Assembly: GCA_946480705.1 (NCBI GenBank)
Contig: CAMLLF010000068.1
Location: 1 to 10,776, forward strand
DNA: 10,776 bases
Direction: 5' to 3'
From: an uncultured Lysobacteraceae bacterium
GTDB taxonomy: Bacteria > Pseudomonadota > Gammaproteobacteria > Xanthomonadales > Rhodanobacteraceae
Within the stretch, counting starts at the first letter, position 1. The number at the start of each line of letters is the position of its first letter. The translations under genes and the position numbers were made by a program. The notes under the pieces are model-generated. The model was not told the DNA's origin, made no database searches, and saw only the letters and a list, made by a program, of their open reading frames with translations. Positions 5,848 to 10,776 of this stretch are shown one piece after another.

Positions 5848-8370
5848 TCACGGCGGCTGCGCCAGCAGCGCGGCGGCGCTCGCGCAGTCCGCGCGCGCGG
5901 CCTTCGCAGTGCAGTCCGCGTCGGCATGACTGCGGCGCAGGAGGTCCAGATAGTCGCGGCGGTTGTCCGGCCGCGCGATCGCGAAACCGCCGAGCGCGGC
6001 CGGCGTGGTCAACAGCGCGAGCGCCGCTGCGGGTTGTGCATCGGTCAGCAGCAGGCGCGCATAGCCCAGGCGGAACAGCACGACGGCATTGCTCCGCGTG
6101 CCGAAGCGTTCCTCGGCCGCGGCAACCGTGTCGCGATATAGCGCGAGCGCTTCGGCGCGGCGCGCCGCATCGGGCGCGAGCATCTCGGCGAGGTTGTAGC
6201 TCGCGCGCAGGGTGTTCGGGTGCGTCGCGCCGATGCTCGCGCGATACACGGCCACGGCGTCGCGATACGACGCGATCGCCTCGTCGCGGCGCGACAGGCC
6301 GGCCTGCACGTTGCCGAGCACCATCGCCGCGCGTGCCGCGAACGGACTCTGCGCACCGTAGGCGGCGACCGCGTCGGCGCGGACAGCGGACGCGTCGCGC
6401 AGTGCCTCGTCGTGGCGGGCGAGCTGGCGCAGCGCAATGACGCGCTGCAGCCGCGTCTGCGTGATGCGCGGATGCGAGGCGTCGAGCCGCGCGCGCTGCC
6501 AGGCCAGCGTCGCATCGAGTACCGCGAGCCCGTCGTTCGCCTTGCCGTTCTGGCCCAGCAGTTCGGCCAGCCGCAGGCGCGCGAGATTCGCCCACTCGTC
6601 CGCGGGGCCTCGCGCGTCGAGCGCCGCGATGGCCGAACGCAGCGTGTCGGCAGCCGCGTCGGCGGCGCCGTCGTGGGCGAGCACGCTCGCCTTCACGACC
6701 TGCCATTCCGGCGTCGTCGCGAGCCCGATCGCAGAGGCGGCCTGCAACGCCTCGCCGGCGCGGTCGTATTCGCCGGCCGCGAACAGCGCCCGCGCGCGCA
6801 GCACCTGCAGTTCGTAGCGTTCGCGCGCCGTGAGGTCGCCGCGCTGCGCGGCCTGCGCGGCGCGCTCGAACAGCGCCGCCGCTTCGGTCGACAGGCCCAG
6901 CGACAACTGCACTTCGGCCAGGCTGCCGGCGAGGCTCGCATAGAGTTCGGGCTGCGTCCCGAAGCGCTGCTCCAGCGCCGGCCGCGCCGCATCGAGCACT
7001 GCGCGCACGGTGACCGATTCGCCGGCAACGCGCGCCGGGTCGGCCGACAGGAAGGCGGCGCGCAGCAGACCGAGCGCCTCCTGCGCGCGATCGCGCTCGC
7101 GCGCCGCGGCGACGTTGCGCGCAAACAGCGCGGCGAGCACGCCCGCGAGCGCGACGGCGAGCAGCGCGCCGAGCGCGCAGCTCACGCGATGCCGCGCGAC
7201 GAACTTGCGCAGGCGATAGAAGCGCTGGCCGTCGTTCGCACGGATCGGCCGCTGCGCGAGAAAGTTCGCGATGTCCTCGTCGAGCTGCTCGACGTTGGCG
7301 TAGCGCGCGGCCGGCTCCTTGCGCAGACAGCGCTGCACGATGCGCTCGATATCCCCGGCCAGCCGGCGCTGCAGCTCGGCGGTGCTGCCGAGGCCGCGAC
7401 GCGCGGCGACGGCTGCATCGGCACCGGCGCAGCGCCGCGCCATAGGCGGCGGCGGCACGTGCAGGATCTGCGTTTCCAGTGCGGCCGCGCTGACGCCCTC
7501 GAGCGCGAACGGCGGCAGCCCGCACAGCAGTTCGTAGAGCAGGCCGCCGAGCGCATAGATGTCGCAGGCCACGCTGATCGGGTCGCCGCGCAGCTGCTCC
7601 GGCGCCGCATTGCTGAAGCTCAGGTAGCGCTCGCGCGTCGCGGTCGCTTCGAGATCGTCGTCGAGCGTCCGCGCGATGCCGAAGTCGAGCAGCCGGATCT
7701 GTCCGCCGGCGTCGACGAGCACATTGCCGGCCTTGATGTCGCGATGCACGACGAGATGCCGGTGCGCATGCGCAATCGCGGCGAGCACCTGGCGAAACAG
7801 CTGCAGCCGCTCGTCCAGACGCAGGCCGCGGCGATCGGCGTAGCCGAGCAGTTCCTGGCCATCGACGAATTCCATGACCGCGTACGGCGTACCGTCGGCG
7901 AGCGCGCCGGCGTCGAGCAGCCGGCAGATGCCGGGATGATTCAGCGCCGCGAGCAGGCGGCGCTCCGCCGAGAAGCGCCGCAGCAGCGACGGATCGACGA
8001 GCTCCTGGCGCAGCAGCTTGATCGCGACGTCCTGGCGGAAATCCTCGGTCACGCGTTCGGCGCGAAACACGCGGCCCATGCCGCCGACGCCGATCTGCGC
8101 GAGCAGCGTGTACGGGCCGATGCGCGCGCCTTCGCCGAGCAGCCCGGGCACGGCAGCGGCGGCACGTGCCGCCAGGTCGCCGAACTGCGCGGCAGTATCG
8201 CGCGCAGCCAGGCGATGTTCCTGGCGCAGCAGCCCACGCACGGCAGCCGCGGTCTGCGGATCGTCGGCGCAGGCGCGCGCGACGAACGCATCGCGTTCGC
8301 CTTCGGGCAGATCCATCGCGTCGTCGAACAATTGCTGCATGCGCGCGAACGCGCGCTGCTCCGCATCCAT
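5848..8370 (-). CDS. Transmembrane Ser/Thr protein kinase with TPR-rich C-terminal half
   Basis: This is an 840-residue PknB/Stk-type kinase. Residues 1-80 form the helical leader common in TPR kinases of proteobacteria. The kinase domain (about 85-370) is intact: glycine loop IGVGGMGRVF 93-102, lysine K118 in VAIK, probable helix-C E136, HRD 209-211 with IKAGN, DFG 229-231, APE 256-258, D270. The arginine in HRD and threonines in the activation loop (235, 243, 245) suggest control by autophosphorylation. A basic stretch (RLRKFVARHR) precedes one membrane segment at about 397-417, putting the kinase in the cytoplasm. Residues about 420-840 are helical repeats, TPR-like at about 630-790, probably periplasmic and sensory, ending with cysteines 820 and 829 that could pair. 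The ATG overlaps the sigma-factor stop (TGATG), with GGAG 7 bases upstream. The sigma factor is its likely substrate. Confidence 0.9.
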   Translation of the reverse strand: MDAEQRAFARMQQLFDDAMDLPEGERDAFVARACADDPQTAAAVRGLLRQEHRLAARDTAAQFGDLAARAAAAVPGLLGEGARIGPYTLLAQIGVGGMGRVFRAERVTEDFRQDVAIKLLRQELVDPSLLRRFSAERRLLAALNHPGICRLLDAGALADGTPYAVMEFVDGQELLGYADRRGLRLDERLQLFRQVLAAIAHAHRHLVVHRDIKAGNVLVDAGGQIRLLDFGIARTLDDDLEATATRERYLSFSNAAPEQLRGDPISVACDIYALGGLLYELLCGLPPFALEGVSAAALETQILHVPPPPMARRCAGADAAVAARRGLGSTAELQRRLAGDIERIVQRCLRKEPAARYANVEQLDEDIANFLAQRPIRANDGQRFYRLRKFVARHRVSCALGALLAVALAGVLAALFARNVAAARERDRAQEALGLLRAAFLSADPARVAGESVTVRAVLDAARPALEQRFGTQPELYASLAGSLAEVQLSLGLSTEAAALFERAAQAAQRGDLTARERYELQVLRARALFAAGEYDRAGEALQAASAIGLATTPEWQVVKASVLAHDGAADAAADTLRSAIAALDARGPADEWANLARLRLAELLGQNGKANDGLAVLDATLAWQRARLDASHPRITQTRLQRVIALRQLARHDEALRDASAVRADAVAAYGAQSPFAARAAMVLGNVQAGLSRRDEAIASYRDAVAVYRASIGATHPNTLRASYNLAEMLAPDAARRAEALALYRDTVAAAEERFGTRSNAVVLFRLGYARLLLTDAQPAAALALLTTPAALGGFAIARPDNRRDYLDLLRRSHADADCTAKAARADCASAAALLAQPP

Positions 8371-8966
8371 CACTCGGCTCCGCCGCCGTCGCCGGTCTCG
8401 AGCTGTGCGGCCATCCAGACGCGCGCGAACCGCCACTGGCGTCCCACCGTCGCGGTCGACGAACCGCAGACCTCGGCGATCTGCTCGACGCTGAGCCCGG
8501 AGAACAGGCGCAGCTCGACGACGCGCGCCGATGCCGGATCCTTGACCGCGAGCTGCGTCAGGGCCTGATCGACGGCGAGCCAGTCGACGAGATCGCCGGC
8601 GCCGGCGATCGCATCGGAATCGGGGTGATCCAGCGCGACGAAACGCACGTCGCCGCCGTGCTTCTCGCTCATGCGCTGGCGGATATGGTCGATCAGCACG
8701 CGGCGCAGGACCGTCGCGGCGATCGCGTAGAAGTGCTCGCGGTTCTGCCAGTCGACGCTGCGCTGGTCGGCGATGCGCTCGTAGGCGTCGCTGACGAGCT
8801 CGGTAGGCCGCAGCGTCAGCACGCCGCCGCGCCCGAGCACCTGGCCGCGCGCGATGTCGCGCAGCACCGGGTAGATCAGGCTCGCGAGCTGGTTCTCGAC
8901 GCTGCGGTCGCCGTTTTTCCACTGCGCGAGCAGCGCCGTGATCGTTGGAGCCGGACTGACACTCAT
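8370..8966 (-). CDS. ECF-type RNA polymerase sigma factor (Sig-70_X6-like), kinase-linked
   Basis: This 198-residue protein resembles the ECF subfamily usually found beside Ser/Thr kinases. Region 2 (about 9-100) includes ELVSDAYERI at 56-65 and HFYAIAATVLRRVLIDHIRQ at 79-98; region 4 (about 130-187) includes ARVVELRLFSGLSVEQIAEV and the recognition helix around SSTATVGRQWRFAR. The acidic D-A-E-D motif of region 2.2, needed in typical ECF factors for core RNA polymerase binding, is replaced by R-P-T-E (53-56) with threonine 55. No anti-sigma gene is nearby; the coupled downstream kinase takes that place. In the known EcfP/PknT pair of Vibrio, threonine phosphorylation in this region activates the sigma factor, and the same is inferred here. 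The ATG at 8966 has AGGGGGA about 9 bases upstream. Confidence 0.9.
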   Translation of the reverse strand: MSVSPAPTITALLAQWKNGDRSVENQLASLIYPVLRDIARGQVLGRGGVLTLRPTELVSDAYERIADQRSVDWQNREHFYAIAATVLRRVLIDHIRQRMSEKHGGDVRFVALDHPDSDAIAGAGDLVDWLAVDQALTQLAVKDPASARVVELRLFSGLSVEQIAEVCGSSTATVGRQWRFARVWMAAQLETGDGGGAE

Positions 8967-9191
8967 GCTGAGCGATCCCCCTTGCCGTGACTCGCCGTGC
9001 CGCGACGCCGGCGTTCGCTGCCGCGCACCCTCCCGGTATGCGGCGCCCCGTCTGCGGACGGCGCATCCTAAGCCGCACGGATGGCCGCGTCACGCCGGCG
9101 GCGGCCGGGCGCGGCCAGGCGGCATCCCGCGCACGGCGGAAGCGGCGAGCGGGATTTGTGCTGCGGCTCGGGGAGCCGTCCGCTGCCGGCG

Positions 9192-9207
9192 GCTGCGGCG
9201 ACGCAGC
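9192..9207. repeat. Short hairpin with GNRA-type loop
   Basis: GCTGCG (9192-9197) pairs with CGCAGC (9202-9207) around GCGA. It would lie at the very start of a minus-strand transcript begun at the AT-rich island and could protect its 5' end. Confidence 0.3.
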
Positions 9208-9214
9208 ACGACAC

Positions 9215-9245
9215 GTTCATAAATATAGTTGTTGTCTTTGCTGCA
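9215..9245 (-). promoter_or_regulatory. AT-rich island, possible promoter of sigma/kinase operon
   Basis: On the minus strand TATATT (complement of 9222-9227) is a good -10-like hexamer, but no matching -35 hexamer is found 16-18 bases upstream, so an activator or an alternative sigma factor (possibly the ECF factor itself) would be needed. It would give a leader of about 250 bases before the sigma gene. The strand and role are uncertain. Confidence 0.3.
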
Positions 9246-9274
9246 CGAATTCACTGCCGGCGGCGGTCGGGTAC

Positions 9275-9301
9275 TCCGCATCGGCGGTTCAGTCCGCATC
9301 G
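9275..9301. repeat. 9-bp direct repeat upstream of arsR promoter
   Basis: TCCGCATCG occurs at 9275-9283 and 9293-9301, 18 bases apart start to start, ending 26 bases before the -35 hexamer. It could be a regulator binding pair or chance. Confidence 0.3.
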
Positions 9302-9322
9302 CGTGACGGCGCGTGCAAACAA

Positions 9323-9334
9323 AGGTATTGACCT
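9323..9334. promoter_or_regulatory. Inverted repeat over the -35 element, candidate ArsR operator
   Basis: AGGT-ATTG-ACCT is a perfect 4-bp inverted repeat covering the -35 hexamer. Its position suits autorepression by the ArsR-family protein made just downstream, but the arms are short. Confidence 0.3.
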
Positions 9335-9356
9335 AAGTTTTGGAACGCCCGATAGT
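9328..9356 (+). promoter_or_regulatory. Sigma70-type promoter of arsR-SRPBCC operon
   Basis: TTGACC (9328-9333, 5 of 6 to consensus) and GATAGT (9351-9356, 4 of 6) are separated by exactly 17 bases. Transcription would begin near 9363, at or next to the ATG at 9364. Confidence 0.6.
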
Positions 9357-9363
9357 AAGGCAC

Positions 9364-9690
9364 ATGCCTAACCAATCAATGCAGCTCAACCAGGTCTTCC
9401 AGGCGCTCGCCGATCCCACGCGCCGCGCCGTGCTCGAGCGACTGGGCAGCGGGCCGGCGACGACGAGCGAGCTCGCGCTGCCGTTCAAGATGGCCCTGCC
9501 CTCGTTCTCGCAGCACCTGGCCATGCTCGAACACTGCGGCCTCGTGCAGTCGAGCAAGCAGGGCCGCGCCCGCACCTACCGCCTCGTGCCGCGCCGGCTC
9601 AAGGCGGCCGAAACCTGGATGACGCGCCAGCGCGCGCTCTGGGAAAAACGCCTCGACCAGCTCGATGCCTACCTCAAGGAGTCTTCGTGA
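9364..9690 (+). CDS. ArsR-family winged-helix transcriptional regulator
   Basis: This 108-residue protein has the classic N-terminal phrase QVFQALADPTRRAVLERL (residues 10-27), a helix-turn-helix at about 34-58 (TTSELALPFKMALPSFSQHL), and a wing (GLVQSSKQGRARTYRLVP). The usual ArsR metal-binding cysteine motif is absent; only one Cys (58) is seen, so it probably does not sense metal in the classical way. It belongs to the ArsR group commonly found beside SRPBCC/AHSA1 genes, as here. ATG 9364 is preferred; an in-frame ATG at 9379 lacks a ribosome site too. Only TAAGG, 3 bases before 9364, could serve as Shine-Dalgarno, and the promoter puts the transcript start at about 9363, so a leaderless message is likely. 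It probably represses its own operon. Confidence 0.9.
   Translation: MPNQSMQLNQVFQALADPTRRAVLERLGSGPATTSELALPFKMALPSFSQHLAMLEHCGLVQSSKQGRARTYRLVPRRLKAAETWMTRQRALWEKRLDQLDAYLKESS
9676..9681 (+). promoter_or_regulatory. Shine-Dalgarno inside the arsR 3' end
   Basis: AAGGAG lies 8 bases before ATG 9690 and 5 before GTG 9687; the better spacing supports the ATG as start of the SRPBCC gene. Confidence 0.7.
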
Positions 9691-10202
9691 TGACTGCTCA
9701 TTTCTCCGCGTTCGATCCGCGCCGCGACCTCGTGCTACAGCGCGACATTGCCGTGCCGCGCGACCGCGTCTGGGCCGCCTGGACCGAACCCGAACGCCTC
9801 AAGCGCTGGTTCACGCCGGCGCCGTGGCAGACCGTCGACGTCGAGGTCGACCTGCGCCCCGGCGGCATCTTCCGCACGGTCATGCGCTCGCCCGAGGGCG
9901 TCGATCAGCCGCCGAATCTCGGCTGCTACCTCGATATCGTGCCCGGCGAGCGGCTGGTCTGGACCTCGCTGATGGAGCCCGGCTACCGCCCGGCCGCACC
10001 GGTCGCCGACGGCGGCTGCCACGGCCTGCAGTTCACCGCCGTGATCACGCTGCAGGACCATGCCGGCGGCACGCGCTACCGCGCACTCGTCATGCATCCG
10101 GACGAAGACAGCGCGCGGCGGCACGAGGAAATGGGCTTCAGCGAAGGCTGGGGCACGACGCTCGACCAGCTCGTGGCGCTGTACGGCGGACCCCGCAGCT
10201 GA
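9690..10202 (+). CDS. SRPBCC/AHSA1-domain protein
   Basis: This is a 170-residue soluble protein of the START-like (SRPBCC) superfamily, AHSA1 branch. Typical marks are DLVLQRDIAVPRDRVWAAWTEPERLKRWF (spread over residues 13-41), DLRPGGIFRTVM (54-65), the GCYLDIVPGERLVWTSLM block (78-95), a strand segment with TAVITLQDH (116-124), and the C-terminal helix GFSEGWGTTLDQLVALYG (149-166). Such proteins have a deep hydrophobic pocket for a small ligand; activity varies and cannot be read from the sequence. The ATG overlaps the arsR stop by one base (TGATG), so the two are translationally coupled. In similar pairs the ArsR protein represses the SRPBCC gene, which suggests response to a small organic molecule. 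Confidence 0.9.
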   Translation: MTAHFSAFDPRRDLVLQRDIAVPRDRVWAAWTEPERLKRWFTPAPWQTVDVEVDLRPGGIFRTVMRSPEGVDQPPNLGCYLDIVPGERLVWTSLMEPGYRPAAPVADGGCHGLQFTAVITLQDHAGGTRYRALVMHPDEDSARRHEEMGFSEGWGTTLDQLVALYGGPRS

Positions 10203-10233
10203 CGCCGGGCTCGCGCGCTGCGTGAGTATTTTT
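10194..10233 (+). terminator. Possible weak terminator after SRPBCC gene
   Basis: CGCAGC (10194-10199) and GCTGCG (10217-10222) can pair around a 17-base loop, with five T at 10229-10233. The stem overlaps the stop codon and is short, so this is tentative. Confidence 0.3.
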
Positions 10234-10291
10234 CCGTCTTTTCTACAAAGGTTATTCCTGCGGTTTTATTGCATTTCCGCTATTCCCCTCG

Positions 10292-10320
10292 TTCACTCCT
10301 GCGCACGGCGCGCCTACCAT
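10292..10320 (+). promoter_or_regulatory. Possible sigma70 promoter of amidohydrolase gene
   Basis: TTCACT (10292-10297) and TACCAT (10315-10320), each 4 of 6 to consensus, are 17 bases apart in the gap between the SRPBCC and amidohydrolase genes, which is locally AT-richer (about 10225-10290). The start would be near 10327. Confidence 0.4.
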
Positions 10321-10326
10321 GGCGAC

Positions 10327-10390
10327 GCTGCCCGCAGGCAGCGCTGCTCCGACACGCGCGGCGTTCGCGGCCTGGTCCGCGGCGCCGCGC
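10327..10390 (+). other. Structured leader: two consecutive hairpins
   Basis: GCTGCC (10327-10332) and GGCAGC (10337-10342) form a perfect stem with a 4-base loop at the predicted transcript start. A second, longer hairpin pairs 10356-10363 with 10383-10390 (8 bp) and 10366-10370 with 10377-10381 (5 bp), leaving a 6-base loop. No T-tract follows, so it is not a classical terminator. It ends 16 bases before the ribosome site. Confidence 0.4.
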
Positions 10391-10418
10391 ATCGCCCCGG
10401 CTGACCGAGGACTACCGC

Positions 10419-10776
10419 ATGCACGCGTACCGTTTCGGCACGTTCGCCACCCTGTTCGGTTCCATCCTGCTGCTCGCCGGCTGCGCCGCCTCGACCGCGC
10501 CGCGCGGCGGTGCGGCGCGCGCGGGCGCCGCGCCGCCCGACGTCATCATCGTCGACACGAACGTCGTCACGCTGGCCGCGTCGCCTGCACCGGCAACCGC
10601 GCAGGCGCTCGCGATCACCGCCGGCCGCATTACCGCGATCGGCACGAGCGCGCAGATCCGCGCACTCGCCGGCCCCGGCACGCAGACCTACGTGCCGCCG
10701 CCCGGCACGTCGCTGCTGCCGGGATTCATCGATCCGCACTCGCACATGTCGGCCGTCGGCTTCTACAGCGACACGG
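10419..10776 (+). CDS. Amidohydrolase-family lipoprotein (YtcJ-like), 5' part
   Basis: 119 residues are visible before the window ends. A lipoprotein signal peptide ends in the lipobox LAGC with the modified Cys at residue 22, so the mature protein is membrane-anchored outside the cytoplasm. After a Gly/Ala-rich linker, residues 41-109 match the start of Amidohydro_3/YtcJ enzymes: DVIIVDTNVVTL, AQALAITAGRITAIGT, IRALAGPGT and LLPGFIDPHSHM with the metal-binding HxH (H107, H109). The family hydrolyses amide or related bonds of small molecules; full proteins are about 550-600 residues, so most is missing. The ATG has GAGGA (10407-10411) 7 bases upstream. The N-terminus marks it as exported, unlike many cytoplasmic YtcJ proteins. 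The substrate is unknown. Confidence 0.88.
   Translation, partial: MHAYRFGTFATLFGSILLLAGCAASTAPRGGAARAGAAPPDVIIVDTNVVTLAASPAPATAQALAITAGRITAIGTSAQIRALAGPGTQTYVPPPGTSLLPGFIDPHSHMSAVGFYSDT

Larger units (their letters stand above)
8967..9363. other. Divergent regulatory region between sigma/kinase unit and arsR, no gene
   Basis: This 397-base gap contains no convincing gene; the open frames in it are arginine/alanine-rich shadows. Its features are a 6-bp hairpin with a GCGA loop (9192-9207), an AT-rich island (about 9215-9245) that stands out from the GC-rich surroundings, a 9-bp direct repeat (9275-9301), and the arsR promoter (9328-9356). The stretch 8967-9190 shows nothing I can assign beyond the sigma-factor ribosome binding site. 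Confidence 0.6.

Noticed and set aside
5753..7525. Extension of the small secreted protein upstream into kinase DNA
   Set aside because: The signal peptide starts exactly at GTG 5752 with a ribosome site; the upstream part is a shadow frame of the kinase.
6220..8568. Long + strand open frame (782 codons) across the kinase gene
   Set aside because: It is antisense to an intact kinase with all catalytic motifs; its Arg/Gln/Ala-rich translation shows no domain, as expected of frame shadows in GC-rich DNA.
8371..9093. N-terminal extension of the kinase through the sigma gene
   Set aside because: The extension runs in another frame of an intact sigma-factor gene and is Arg-rich; the ATG at 8370 begins the standard kinase leader.
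1..10776. Mobile element, CRISPR array, tRNA or rRNA
   Set aside because: I found no transposase, integrase, terminal inverted repeats, regularly spaced repeats or tRNA-like cloverleaf sequence.

Overview
The window is a very GC-rich, densely coded stretch of bacterial chromosome. The gene families (an ECF sigma factor of the Sig-70_X6 type paired with a TPR-bearing Ser/Thr kinase, many Sec-exported Cys-rich proteins, an ArsR/SRPBCC pair, a YtcJ-type amidohydrolase lipoprotein) together with the base composition suggest a gammaproteobacterium of the Xanthomonadales/Lysobacterales type (Rhodanobacteraceae or Lysobacteraceae). That placement is inferred from gene content; no rRNA or marker gene is present. 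I see no tRNA, rRNA, CRISPR array, transposase or integrase, so this looks like ordinary chromosome with accessory-type genes.

Layout. (1) 1-1364, + strand: the 3' end of a MoaD/ThiS-like ubiquitin-fold protein ending in Gly-Gly, followed 2 bases later by a cytoplasmic Asp-box (BNR) repeat protein. (2) 1390-3359, - strand: a BenE-family transporter gene and a translationally coupled gene for a membrane-anchored protein of unknown function (ATGA overlap). (3) 3360-3608: a divergent gap with a terminator-like hairpin, a second stem-loop and a 12-bp palindrome. (4) 3609-5227, + strand: a secreted phospholipase A2-like protein and a coupled, exported, unrecognised 291-residue protein (TGATG overlap). 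(5) 5233-5260: a strong hairpin between convergent units. (6) 5288-8966, - strand: ECF sigma factor, membrane Ser/Thr kinase with a TPR-rich C-terminal half (TGATG overlap), then a small secreted 8-Cys protein with an Ig-like look. (7) 8967-9363: a divergent regulatory gap. (8) 9364-10202, + strand: ArsR-family repressor and SRPBCC/AHSA1 protein, coupled, with a sigma70 promoter placed so that the arsR mRNA may be leaderless. (9) 10419 to the end, + strand: the 5' part of an amidohydrolase lipoprotein gene behind a strongly structured leader.

How the genes work together. The most system-like part is 3609-8966. A sigma factor whose region 2.2 lacks the usual acidic motif and carries a threonine there is made together with a transmembrane kinase, as in the known phosphorylation-activated ECF/kinase pairs. 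The same strand continues into a small secreted protein. Facing it is a two-gene unit for a secreted PLA2-like enzyme and an exported partner. Whether the sigma factor controls that unit cannot be shown from sequence; it is offered as a testable idea.
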